From assembly GCA_020072565.1 (NCBI GenBank), contig JAIQGI010000008.1, positions 124,001 through 188,000 on the forward strand: DNA of 64,000 nucleotides. Reading direction: 5' to 3'. Under the pieces are notes generated by a model. It ran no database searches, was not told where the DNA came from, and saw only the letters and a program-made list of their open reading frames with translations. Made by a program: the position numbers and the translations under genes. Shown in pieces: positions 57,031-64,000 of this stretch. This DNA is from Terriglobia bacterium (GTDB lineage: Bacteria; Acidobacteriota; UBA6911). Position 1 is the first letter of the stretch; every line of letters begins with the position of its first letter.

Positions 57031-57100
57031 AACGCAGAGTTTGCTGAGGCCGCTCACCGCAGGTGCACGCAGACGCTGCGATCTCAGCGAACTCTGCGTT
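57031..57100. repeat. Inverted spacer element of the ACGCAGAG type
   Basis: AACGCAGAGTTTGCTGAG (57031-57048) is mirrored by CTCAGCGAACTCTGCGTT (57083-57100) with one mismatch in 18 pairs. The lead-in AAAAATCTC-ACGCAGAGTT also occurs at 52169-52186. It lies in the gap between the MFS and ferredoxin genes and could act as a bidirectional RNA hairpin. Confidence 0.65.
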
Positions 57101-57193
57101 AGGATTCTTGCGATGCGTCCATGCCGTGCCGTGTGCCTCGTGTTTCGGTGGCATTTCCCAGTGTCCGAATCGCAGGAATTTGCAGGTCGATTC

Positions 57194-57529
57194 TCAAGGG
57201 GCTGCGAGGTTCCTTTTGTTTATCCCCGGCTTGAGCGGGTGGTAGATCAGTCGCTCGACCGGCTTGCCGCCGAGCAGATGCTCGGTGAATATCACGTCGG
57301 CATCCTCGACCTTCACGCCGCAGTACCAGACATTGTCGGGGTAAACCACGACCATGGGCCCGTTTCCGCACTGGCCCATGCACCCCGCATGATTGATGCG
57401 GATGGACGATTCGAGACCCGCCTGCCTCACCAGTTCCTTCAGGCGAGCGTGCACGTTCACGGAGCAGCCCTCTACGGGGCACACCTTGCCTGATGTGCAG
57501 ACGAAAACGTGCTTGGTGAAGGGAACCAT
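57194..57529 (-). CDS. Thioredoxin-fold 2Fe-2S ferredoxin
   Basis: This 111-residue protein belongs to the thioredoxin-like 2Fe-2S ferredoxin family (NuoE/Shethna type). Its cluster cysteines are in KHVFVCTSGKVCPVEGCSVN and NHAGCMGQCGNGPMVVVYPD; WYCGVKVEDADVIFTEHLLG follows as in the family. I start at ATG 57529 (VPFTKHVFVC), where family members begin; the frame is open upstream and ATG 57553 or 57607 would extend it with non-family residues. It is divergent from the ygfZ gene, which fits shared Fe-S chemistry. Confidence 0.85.
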   Translation of the reverse strand: MVPFTKHVFVCTSGKVCPVEGCSVNVHARLKELVRQAGLESSIRINHAGCMGQCGNGPMVVVYPDNVWYCGVKVEDADVIFTEHLLGGKPVERLIYHPLKPGINKRNLAAP

Positions 57530-57730
57530 CTCAGCTGTCACTTGGAGCATCTCGCGAATAACTGAAAGATCCGTAGTATTTGCCGCGCGAATATCGAATT
57601 GTACCATTAGGGCGGGCCGCCTAATATCTAGTTTTAGGCCCGGAGGGGTGCTGTCGGGACCCTTTCGAATGTCGGTTTCCATGACATGTCTGCGGCCGAG
57701 TTTTTGATCCATTGCCGCACGGAGGTTGAC

Positions 57731-58807
57731 TTGAAATCCCGCACCACGCCCCTTCACGAAGCCGAAGCAGCCGCCGGCGCATGCTTCGAGCCCTATTGCG
57801 GCTGGGAAGTCGCTGCCCACTATGGCAATCCGGATGCGGAGTACCAGGCCCTGCGTCTGACCGCAGGCGCCCTGAATGCTTGCTTTCTTGGCAAGCTGCG
57901 GGCAGCGGGGAAAGACAGACATCGCTACTTGAACAGCATGCTGACCCACAACATCAAGGACCTCGGGATGGGGACAGGATGTTATGCCGCACTATTGACG
58001 CGCCAGGGATTGATGGAGTCCGACCTCTGGGTTTATGCCTTTGCGGACGAGTTGTGGCTGGAATGCCCGCCGTGCGGAGTCGACCGTGCCCTCGCGACCC
58101 TGGCCAAGCATATTGTCAGCGACGTCGTGTCTCTGGACGACATCACCGACGCTTTCGGGATTCTCTCGCTGCAGGGGCCGAAGGCTGGAAAAATCATGGA
58201 GACTGCCGCGGGGGTTTCCCTGTCGACACTTCGGCCGCTGGAACATCGGACGATTGAGCGGGAGAGGGGCAATTGGGTTGTTGTGAATCGCGATCGCTCA
58301 GGCAGCGGCGGCTACGACCTATGGCTGCCGTGCGCGGATCTGCCGGGGGTCTGGAATCAATGGACTGAAGTTGAGAGGGTGCAACCGGTCGGACTGCGGG
58401 CATTGAACTGGGCCCGGACTGAAGCGGGGATTCCCTGGTATGGGAGCGATATGGATGACAGGTCTCTTCCTGTGGAGATGGGACTCGATGCGGCAATCAG
58501 CATGAACAAGGGCTGCTACCGGGGGCAGGAAATCGTTGCCCGCATCGCGCACCGGGGCCGCCTGGACCGCAGGTTGGGCGGCGTCGTGGTTGACAATCAC
58601 GAACCGCCGGCCAGAGGGGCGGAAGTGCGCTCGGAGGGAGTCAGGATCGGCGAAGTGTGTTCAGCCGTGCCCTCTCCGCGCCTCGGGAAGCCGCTCGCTC
58701 TCGCGGTCATCAAGACGGCTTTCCTGCGGCCGGGAACTCCCGTCGAGGTGGACTCCGGACATGGCTACCTTCCGGGGACCGTAGTAGCCCTTCCCATCAA
58801 GCATTGA
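57731..58807 (+). CDS. ygfZ: Folate-dependent Fe-S maintenance protein YgfZ
   Basis: YgfZ (about 358 residues) is a GcvT-related, folate-binding protein that helps repair or mature Fe-S enzymes. Its hallmark KGCYRGQEIVARIAHRG is present, and the GcvT-like fold is seen in RHRYLNSMLTHNIKDLGMG and LLTRQGLMESDLWVYAF. There is no aminomethyltransferase catalytic Asp context. I prefer the TTG at 57731, five bases after a perfect ACGGAGGT (57718-57725); an ATG at 57686 is in frame but has no ribosome site. It faces the 2Fe-2S ferredoxin gene across a 200-base divergent promoter region. Confidence 0.9.
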   Translation: MKSRTTPLHEAEAAAGACFEPYCGWEVAAHYGNPDAEYQALRLTAGALNACFLGKLRAAGKDRHRYLNSMLTHNIKDLGMGTGCYAALLTRQGLMESDLWVYAFADELWLECPPCGVDRALATLAKHIVSDVVSLDDITDAFGILSLQGPKAGKIMETAAGVSLSTLRPLEHRTIERERGNWVVVNRDRSGSGGYDLWLPCADLPGVWNQWTEVERVQPVGLRALNWARTEAGIPWYGSDMDDRSLPVEMGLDAAISMNKGCYRGQEIVARIAHRGRLDRRLGGVVVDNHEPPARGAEVRSEGVRIGEVCSAVPSPRLGKPLALAVIKTAFLRPGTPVEVDSGHGYLPGTVVALPIKH

Positions 58808-58824
58808 GTGAGACAAAGAATTGA

Positions 58825-58930
58825 GGTCCGAAGGACCGGCACATATGTCTTGTGCCACACCTTCGGCGCTCATTCCGATTGCCTTAAACCCCGGCCTCAC
58901 GGCCGGGGCTATGGTCTGCCGCCTCTTCGA
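58825..58930. repeat. Multi-palindrome intergenic element
   Basis: Four hairpins occur in a row: GGTCC-GAA-GGACC (58825-58837), GGCACA ... TGTGCC (58838-58856), CCCCGGCC-TCAC-GGCCGGGG (58889-58908) and GCCTC-TTC-GAGG (58921-58932). The style is that of dispersed palindromic repeats seen in acidobacterial and planctomycete genomes. Only one copy is in this window. Confidence 0.6.
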
Positions 58931-58945
58931 GGTCCCTCTTCTCCG

Positions 58946-58968
58946 CGGCTGTGCCGTTTTGTTTTTTT
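58946..58968 (+). terminator. Terminator of ygfZ
   Basis: CGGC-TGT-GCCG (58946-58956) is followed by TTTTGTTTTTTT. The stem is short but the T-run is strong. Confidence 0.55.
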
Positions 58969-59014
58969 CGTGCCCTTCGGGGGGCGGTTCTATCTTCCAA
59001 TGGGTTCAATGTCT

Positions 59015-59040
59015 TCATACTAACAAACTGATTAGTATGA
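59015..59040. repeat. Perfect 9-bp AT-rich inverted repeat
   Basis: TCATACTAA (59015-59023) and TTAGTATGA (59032-59040) surround an 8-base spacer. It lies 12 bases beyond the stop of the minus-strand SirB1 gene. It could be an operator-like dyad or an RNA 3' hairpin. Confidence 0.5.
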
Positions 59041-59052
59041 CTCATCCGTGAT

Positions 59053-59877
59053 TTAGTTGGAGGAAGCAACCACTCCCCGGAGCGTCTTTATGTGCGCTTC
59101 GATGTAAGCGACGTCCTCCGGAGCCTTGGCATGTTCGAGGTAGTACTCGAGGTCTGCGAGTGCCTTGGAAAAAAGACTGGTCTGCATGTACAGCAGCCCA
59201 CGGTCCCGGATTTCCGAGGTGATGCCGGGGTTGAGCATCAGTATCCGGTCCACGACCGACAGGGCCTTGTGATAGTCTTCCCTCTGATAGTACAGCCCCT
59301 TGAGATTGAATAACATCCGGGTAATGATAGCCTTCTTTTCCATCGGGTACAGGTGGGCCGGCTGCACCGGAACTGAACCGCCATAGACCCGATCGAGGAG
59401 TTCCTGGCAATCCTCGACGGTAAGGACCCGCCCATTATGGAAGGGATCAATCAGCACCTCGCGCCCGCTGCCGGGGCACTTGACGATGAAATGGCCCGGA
59501 AAGCCCACACCCTGGATGTGGAAGTCGATGCGGCGCGCGATCTCGATATAGATCACAGAAAGGGAAATGGGAATGCCCTGCTTGCGGTCCAGCACCTCAT
59601 TCAAGTAGCTGTTGCGCGGATCATAGTAATCGTCCGTGTTACCCCGGAAAGCCTCCTGCACGAACAGCACCTGATTGAGGCATTCCAGGATGTTGCCGCT
59701 GGTGCGGTCCCGTCCGGCAAGCACCTCTGTGCGGGCGGCCAGGGTGTCCAGCTTGCGCAGATAGGCATCGACCTCGATGGCCGGATATTCCTCGAGGCAG
59801 ATCGTCAAAGCGGCGCGATCCAGCGGAAAGACGGTCTCATCCAGAACTGTGAGTTCGGAAAACTTCTTCCGGGCCAT
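59053..59877 (-). CDS. SirB1/YchA-like transglutaminase-fold protein with TPR tail
   Basis: This protein of about 274 residues has the SirB1 family transglutaminase-like core: LNEVLDRKQGIPISLSVIYI, IARRIDFHIQGVGFPGHFIV and DPFHNGRVLTVEDCQELLDR. The catalytic triad residues usual in true transglutaminases cannot be assigned: there is no conserved Cys in the expected place. The last 70 residues are TPR-like (NLKGLYYQREDYHKALSVVD; YMQTSLFSKALADLEYYLEH). I use ATG 59877; a GTG at 59895 is also in frame. No ribosome site is strong. The function of the family is unclear. Confidence 0.85.
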   Translation of the reverse strand: MARKKFSELTVLDETVFPLDRAALTICLEEYPAIEVDAYLRKLDTLAARTEVLAGRDRTSGNILECLNQVLFVQEAFRGNTDDYYDPRNSYLNEVLDRKQGIPISLSVIYIEIARRIDFHIQGVGFPGHFIVKCPGSGREVLIDPFHNGRVLTVEDCQELLDRVYGGSVPVQPAHLYPMEKKAIITRMLFNLKGLYYQREDYHKALSVVDRILMLNPGITSEIRDRGLLYMQTSLFSKALADLEYYLEHAKAPEDVAYIEAHIKTLRGVVASSN

Positions 59878-60308
59878 GAGAGTTTCGCCGATCACGGCTG
59901 AACCTCGAGAAAATGCCGCAGAGTGGGCAATGCCGCCTCGTCCGTCCGCTTCGACGTTCCGCCGGCAGAGCCCGATTTTGTCAGGGAGTAGATGCCGCCG
60001 ACCCCGGGAACTCGCATTCCAGGTATGCTCCTGTCCCGAATTACGGCAACCATGCTTGCAATGAAGACCTTGAAATCAAAGATGCTCGCTCTCAGCGTCC
60101 AGACCCAAAAACTACTTATATCAGGCGGGTTCCTGCGCGGCAAGGTGATTCGAGGCCCGGATTCGCGACGGTACACAAGCCAGCGTTATCGAGCTGAGGT
60201 TCTTGGAGCGCGCAAGCCTGCTTGCGCCATGCGATTCTCTTTGGCAGTCTTCGCTCTATGCGAAGGCAGCAGTTCGCTGCCGCACTCCAGGCTGTCAGGA
60301 TCAAAGAG
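59878..60308. other. Intergenic region with three consecutive hairpins
   Basis: This 430-base gap has no convincing gene; a minus-strand frame over 59892-60176 resembles nothing known. Between 60210 and 60281 lie GCGCAAGC-CT-GCTTGCGC (60210-60227), CTTCGC-TCTAT-GCGAAG (60249-60265) and GGCAGC-AGTTC-GCTGCC (60265-60281). They follow the minus-strand glycine-zipper gene and may end or stabilise its transcript. Confidence 0.45.
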
Positions 60309-61148
60309 TCATTGCTGGTCGATGACGAGTTCGTGTTCGAGCTTGAACTCGAGCAGGGTCTCCACGGGGACCTTGAGGGTTTGCCCTTTCGTCAAGACAA
60401 CAGCCCCGGTACCCACGGCAGCGCCCGTGGCAGCCCCAACAGCCGCTCCCTTGCCGCCTCCAGCGATGGCGCCGATAATCGCGCCGACGGCAGCGACGCC
60501 GCCCGCGGCCGTGGCCGTCTGCCTGGTTCGGGATGCTCCCACCTCATTGTAGTCTGATGTGCGGATCACATAAGACTTGCCATTGGCCTTCAACTCCGTG
60601 AGTTCCAAGATCAGTTCGGATTGCCCCGTGAGTTTGCCGGATTGCCTGGCGTAGGCGATCGTCCCTTTTACGTCGGCTCCCCGCGGCACCACGACACGGT
60701 CCCCCGACATCAAGGGCTCATCGAGAACCGCGCTGAACGCGTCGCCGACCTTGTTGGTGTCTGTGTCGATCGCGGAGGTCGTCCGTATGGCTATGGTGGT
60801 TCCTGTCGGAAATGTTACAGCGGAAGCAGTCGCTGTGGGAGCAACGCGGGCAGCGGGCTGCACCGCTGGTTGCTCGACCGCCTGCTGAGTCTTGGCCGGA
60901 GCCGTGCCGGATGTCCGTGCCGGAGCTGGGACCGTGATCTCCGGCTCCTGAAAGAGGATCTGGCTGACTTCGGCCGTCTTGAAGCTTTCGATTCTCCCGA
61001 GGATCTGGAATTCCACGACGCTGCTGTCGCCCCGCACAAATCTCCCCGAGTATCGCTGTCCGCTTTTGAGAATGATCTGGTCTGCCCAAGCGGCAGTGCT
61101 GCAAAGGACAAGCACTAGAAAAACAGACAATGAACATCTTCGTTTCAT
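60309..61148 (-). CDS. Secreted glycine-zipper protein, paralogue of the 34.4-kb lipoprotein
   Basis: This 279-residue protein has a cleavable signal peptide (LSVFLVLVLCSTAAWA). An N-terminal beta module, DQIILKSGQRYSGRFVRGD, SSVVEFQILGR and AEVSQILF, is of the type often found in envelope proteins of Acidobacteriota. A Pro/Ala linker follows. The domain PTGTTIAIRTTSAIDTDTNK, VVVPRGADVKGTIAYARQSG and LTGQSELILELTELKANGKS then precedes a glycine zipper (GAIIGAIAGGGKGAAVGAAT). That C-terminal block is homologous to the lipoprotein at 34402-35292 (shared VP(R/K)G(A/S), QSG, GAIIGAIAGGGKGAA). The function is unknown. Confidence 0.75.
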   Translation of the reverse strand: MKRRCSLSVFLVLVLCSTAAWADQIILKSGQRYSGRFVRGDSSVVEFQILGRIESFKTAEVSQILFQEPEITVPAPARTSGTAPAKTQQAVEQPAVQPAARVAPTATASAVTFPTGTTIAIRTTSAIDTDTNKVGDAFSAVLDEPLMSGDRVVVPRGADVKGTIAYARQSGKLTGQSELILELTELKANGKSYVIRTSDYNEVGASRTRQTATAAGGVAAVGAIIGAIAGGGKGAAVGAATGAAVGTGAVVLTKGQTLKVPVETLLEFKLEHELVIDQQ

Positions 61149-61446
61149 GAAGATCTCCTAGGATTGAATCCGGACGCCGGCGCAGGCAGCATCACTCTTT
61201 CCATCACCGGCTATAAGATGGAAGGAAGCCCGCGAAGTTTCACGCCACGGAGCTCGGCTGCATGCTTAAGACTCTCGCACGTAATCCACACCCGCTATGA
61301 ATGTTAGAAGGGGCTCCAACGTAAATCAAGGCCTGCCATGCTCGGGGCCGGGATGAGGAATCCAATCAGTGAAGATAGGTGCGGTTGGGGTTATTAGGGA
61401 ATCCCAATATTTGCCTGAGCGCCGCAACGGGTTATAATGCCAGCCA

Positions 61447-61893
61447 ATGGCTGACGAGCATCCGGATATCTGCGAATTTGAAAATGACGCGCTCCTCCTG
61501 CGCCTTGACGTCACGTTTGCGGCCAGGATTGACGCCATTTATCCCGTGGTCATGCGCATCCTCGATCTTGCGAGAGAATCGGGCTGCATCGCGGGAAAGG
61601 AGTTCGAGGTCCAGGCATCGTTGCAGGAAGCTCTGACCAATGCCGTCGTCCATGGCTGCAAAGAGGACCCTGGCAAGGAGGTGAGGGTGACAGCATGCTG
61701 CGATCATTCAAGGGGGATACTGATCGTTGTCCGGGATCCAGGTGCGGGATTTGACGTGAATGCGATCCCCAGCCCCGTCATGGGTGAGAGGGTCTTCTCC
61801 GGTCATGGAAGGGGCATTTTTCTGATCAATCAGCTGATGGACGAGGTGTGCTTCAAACGAGGCGGCACAGAGATTCACATGCGCAAAAAATGA
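61447..61893 (+). CDS. Anti-sigma-factor-type ATP-binding kinase (RsbW/SpoIIAB family)
   Basis: This 148-residue stand-alone HATPase_c_2 protein is of the serine-kinase/anti-sigma class, which phosphorylates an anti-anti-sigma partner or binds a sigma factor. Motifs are the N-box LQEALTNAVVHGCKED, the G1-box VVRDPGAGFDVNAIP, and the G2 region VFSGHGRGIFLINQLMDE. It ends at a TGA that overlaps the ATG of the next gene (ATGA, 61890-61893). No STAS antagonist or sigma factor is nearby, so partners lie elsewhere. Confidence 0.85.
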   Translation: MADEHPDICEFENDALLLRLDVTFAARIDAIYPVVMRILDLARESGCIAGKEFEVQASLQEALTNAVVHGCKEDPGKEVRVTACCDHSRGILIVVRDPGAGFDVNAIPSPVMGERVFSGHGRGIFLINQLMDEVCFKRGGTEIHMRKK

Positions 61894-62585
61894 CATCCCT
61901 GCGGGCGTGCAAATTCAGAACCCCGACCGTGACCCGCTGCAACCTCCTTGCCTTCATATTTGCTCTGCTCACTGCCGGTTTTGGTCCCGAACTCCTGCCG
62001 CAATCGCAGACGGAGCAGAACGCCTATGACAACCTTCCCGATCCGCGCCTGGTGACCCTCCTCAAGTCGATTTCCGGCAAACCAGGCCGCACCGATCTGT
62101 TTCCCCAGGACGGCCGCTATCTGTACGATCTCATATTGAAAAACAAGCTCGCGTCGGGCCTGGAGATCGGCGCCAGCGGAGGTTACGCTGCCATCTGGTT
62201 GGGGATGGCGTTCCGCCAGACCGGAGGCAGACTGGTCTCAGTCGAGTCCTCGAAAGAGCCGGGGCGCGGCGCGCTCGGCAGTCTCGAACAGGCCGGGCTG
62301 CTGGACAAGGTTGATCTTCTTCAGGACAATCCCTTCAAGGTCATCCCGATGTTGACCGGGCCCTTCGACTTTGTGTTTCTCGATGCCCGCAAACAGGACT
62401 ATGTCAGATATCTGAAACTGCTCCTCCCCAAGGTGCGCCCGGGAGGATTCTTCGTCGCGCACGACGTCACCGATAAGAGCCGCGACTTGGCCGACTTCAT
62501 CCGCAGTATCACCGGGGATCCGCACCTGAAGACCGAGTTTGTTCCCGTCAGTCGTGCAGGTATGAGCGTCACAAAAAAGCTGTAG
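61890..62585 (+). CDS. Exported class I SAM-dependent (O-)methyltransferase
   Basis: This protein of about 231 residues is an O-methyltransferase-like Rossmann enzyme: LASGLEIGASGGYAAIWLGM (motif I), RLVSVESSKEPG, FDFVFLDARKQDYVRYLKLL with metal-type Asp, and the LPKVRPGGFFVAHDVTD segment. Unusually, it is preceded by a hydrophobic signal-like sequence (CNLLAFIFALLTAGFGPELL), so it may act outside the cytoplasm or be membrane-tethered. ATG 61890 overlaps the preceding gene's stop by four bases, implying translational coupling to the anti-sigma-type kinase. A start within the mature part would make it cytosolic; no such ribosome site is visible. Confidence 0.8.
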   Translation: MTSLRACKFRTPTVTRCNLLAFIFALLTAGFGPELLPQSQTEQNAYDNLPDPRLVTLLKSISGKPGRTDLFPQDGRYLYDLILKNKLASGLEIGASGGYAAIWLGMAFRQTGGRLVSVESSKEPGRGALGSLEQAGLLDKVDLLQDNPFKVIPMLTGPFDFVFLDARKQDYVRYLKLLLPKVRPGGFFVAHDVTDKSRDLADFIRSITGDPHLKTEFVPVSRAGMSVTKKL

Positions 62586-62640
62586 GTCGATGGCGGTGGA
62601 TGCAGCGGGGCCCCTGGGTCTTACACATGATCCCTTCTGC

Positions 62641-63816
62641 TTACTGTCCACTGCCGACTGAGTTTCTGAGGGTCACCAGACTGAGGAGAAACGCCAGCCC
62701 CATAAAAAGGCCGGCGGTGACAAACGGCGACACAATCCCGAACGCTTTAAACGCATAGCCGCCCCAAAGCGGCCCCAGAATCCGCCCCAGGCTCGCCATT
62801 GACTGAGCAATGCCCATAATCCCCCCCTGCTCGTCGATGTTGCAGGAACGGGACAGCAGGCCTGTGATCGAGGGGTTGTTGATCCCCGCGCCGAAAGACA
62901 CGGCCGTAAGAATGAGGCAGTATGCGGTCATATTGGGGGAGAAGGGCATCAGGCCCAGCCCGAAGATCATGGTAAAGGTGCCCAGCACGATGAGACGTCT
63001 CTCCCCCAGGCGGCGCACGAGGCGGCCGACCAGAACCCCCTGCATCACGCTCATGAGGATACCGATGAAAGCGAAGAGATACCCGGTTTCGCGGGCCGTC
63101 AAACCGTAACGATGCTCGTTCAGCAGGCCGAACGTGGCTTCCATGTTCGAAAAGGCGAAAATCACCACCAGGTACATGGCCAGCAAGGGCGCGATCTGCG
63201 GATGGGCGAGCGCCTCCGCCAGGGTCTTGAGGTTGAACCGGCGACTCTGAGCCCGGCCCCGGGCAACTTCGGTCAACGATTCCGGCAGCTTGAAGTAGGC
63301 GAAAACGAGGTTAAGGCCTGCCAGTGCCGAGGCGAGCAGTACGGGCTTGTTGTAGCCATACGGGGCGAGCAATCCGCCGATGGCGGGGCCGAGGATAAAG
63401 CCCAACCCGAACGCGGCCCCAATCAGTCCCATGCCCTTGGCTCTCCCCTCGGGAGGGGTCAAATCCGCGATGTAAGCCTGGGTCGTCGGGATGATGGCGC
63501 CTGCGATCCCTGCGACCATCCGGCCGATAAACAGGGCCGGGAGGGTTCCGGCCAGGCCGAAGATCAAAAACCCGCCGCAGGAGCCCGCGAGACTGATCAT
63601 GATGAGGGGCCGCCGGCCGTAACGATCCGACAGCCGTCCCCAGATCGGCGTGAAAAGAAACTGCATTAGGGAATAGCTCGCTGATAGCAGCCCGATCGTG
63701 AAGGGAGATGCGCCAAAGCTCTCGGCGTAGTATGGGAGCAACGGCAGGACGATGCCAAATCCCACGAGATCAACAAATACCGTTAAAAAAATAATCGCTA
63801 GCGGCGAGCGTTTCAT
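62641..63816 (-). CDS. TetA/DHA1-type MFS exporter
   Basis: This 391-residue, 12-helix transporter belongs to the DHA1/TetA-like drug:H+ antiporter group. TM1 LVGFGIVLPLLPYYAESFGA and the loop WGRLSDRYGRRPLIMISLAG are the group's motif A region. GMVAGIAGAIIPTTQAYIAD (TM4/5) and PEGRAKGMGLIGAAFGLGFI (motif C, exporter hallmark) follow. The start is ATG 63816 (KRSPLAIIFLTVFVDL); a longer frame to 63864 adds non-family residues. It may export tetracycline-like or other small molecules; specificity is unknown. Confidence 0.9.
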   Translation of the reverse strand: MKRSPLAIIFLTVFVDLVGFGIVLPLLPYYAESFGASPFTIGLLSASYSLMQFLFTPIWGRLSDRYGRRPLIMISLAGSCGGFLIFGLAGTLPALFIGRMVAGIAGAIIPTTQAYIADLTPPEGRAKGMGLIGAAFGLGFILGPAIGGLLAPYGYNKPVLLASALAGLNLVFAYFKLPESLTEVARGRAQSRRFNLKTLAEALAHPQIAPLLAMYLVVIFAFSNMEATFGLLNEHRYGLTARETGYLFAFIGILMSVMQGVLVGRLVRRLGERRLIVLGTFTMIFGLGLMPFSPNMTAYCLILTAVSFGAGINNPSITGLLSRSCNIDEQGGIMGIAQSMASLGRILGPLWGGYAFKAFGIVSPFVTAGLFMGLAFLLSLVTLRNSVGSGQ

Positions 63817-63887
63817 AAGTGTTAAACGATACCAGAAAGAAATGGCGGATGACCAATGATACAAGCATGATGGATGAGGGGTGACGG

Positions 63888-64000
63888 ATGACGGATGTTG
63901 CGGACGTTGTTTTTTTTGATGCGGCGGGAACTTTGTTCAAGGTGAAGGGTTCTGTGGGGGAGGTCTACAGCCGCATCGCCGGAAATTATGGGGTCACTGC
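63888..64000 (+). CDS. HAD-superfamily hydrolase, N-terminal part
   Basis: This gene runs off the right edge after 37 codons. The start ATG 63888 follows GAGGGGTGA. The product begins DVADVVFFDAAGTLFKVKGS; the motif DAAGT is HAD motif I with Ala in the second Asp position (normally DxDGT), as in HAD proteins that act on phosphate esters or are dehalogenases. The remainder lies outside the window, so the substrate is unknown. Confidence 0.7.
   Translation, partial: MTDVADVVFFDAAGTLFKVKGSVGEVYSRIAGNYGVT

Overview
The window is about 64 kb of GC-rich (roughly 60%) chromosomal DNA. It carries about 45 protein genes on both strands and no rRNA, recognisable tRNA, transposase, phage module or CRISPR array. 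Several features together suggest an Acidobacteriota-like soil bacterium, probably from a metagenome-assembled genome: a YVTN-propeller/phosphoesterase protein, TAT-exported amidase and aldo/keto reductase, large TPR/GT-C membrane proteins, a secreted repeat protein with a carboxypeptidase-regulatory-like domain, and frequent palindromic intergenic elements. This lineage call is inference; there is no rRNA to confirm it. Both ends cut genes: an S26 peptidase-like protein at the left and a HAD hydrolase at the right.

Layout. 0-8.4 kb: propeller-phosphoesterase, dodecin, TauE/SafE permease, PlsC-type acyltransferase and a NtrB/NtrC-type two-component pair. 8.5-20.5 kb: envelope and secreted proteins (TPR/GT-C protein, 875-aa repeat protein, amidase, small secreted protein, MscS channel, Met-rich secreted protein) and the remnant of an ABC-transporter ATPase. 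20.7-30.1 kb: the glycine/one-carbon block, with single-chain gcvP, gcvH and a fused GcvT-GlyA protein, interrupted by a BamA/Omp85-like protein. 30.5-35.3 kb: ANKH-like transporter, frameshifted amidohydrolase, aldo/keto reductase and a glycine-zipper lipoprotein. 35.6-46.4 kb: a surface-glycan locus (three GT2 enzymes, one GT4, a DegT-type aminotransferase, a methyltransferase and two GT-C-like membrane proteins). 46.7-52.2 kb: a 4Fe-4S ferredoxin, then the lysine/DAP operon asd-dapB-dapA-dapD followed by a DUF1015 gene. 52.2-64 kb: OsmC protein, class A beta-lactamase-like hydrolase, membrane M28 peptidase, two MFS transporters, 2Fe-2S ferredoxin, YgfZ, SirB1-like protein, a second glycine-zipper protein, an anti-sigma-type kinase and an exported methyltransferase.

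How the genes fit together. GcvP, GcvH, GcvT and GlyA account for glycine-serine-C1 interconversion except the L-protein. YgfZ and the two ferredoxins point to Fe-S metabolism. The dap genes feed lysine and peptidoglycan, consistent with the nearby envelope genes.

The most unusual DNA feature is a four-copy, MITE-like, hairpin-forming intergenic repeat confined to 23.7-31.9 kb around the glycine-cleavage genes. Three copies sit between convergent genes and abut stop codons. The most unusual protein is the GcvT-GlyA fusion.
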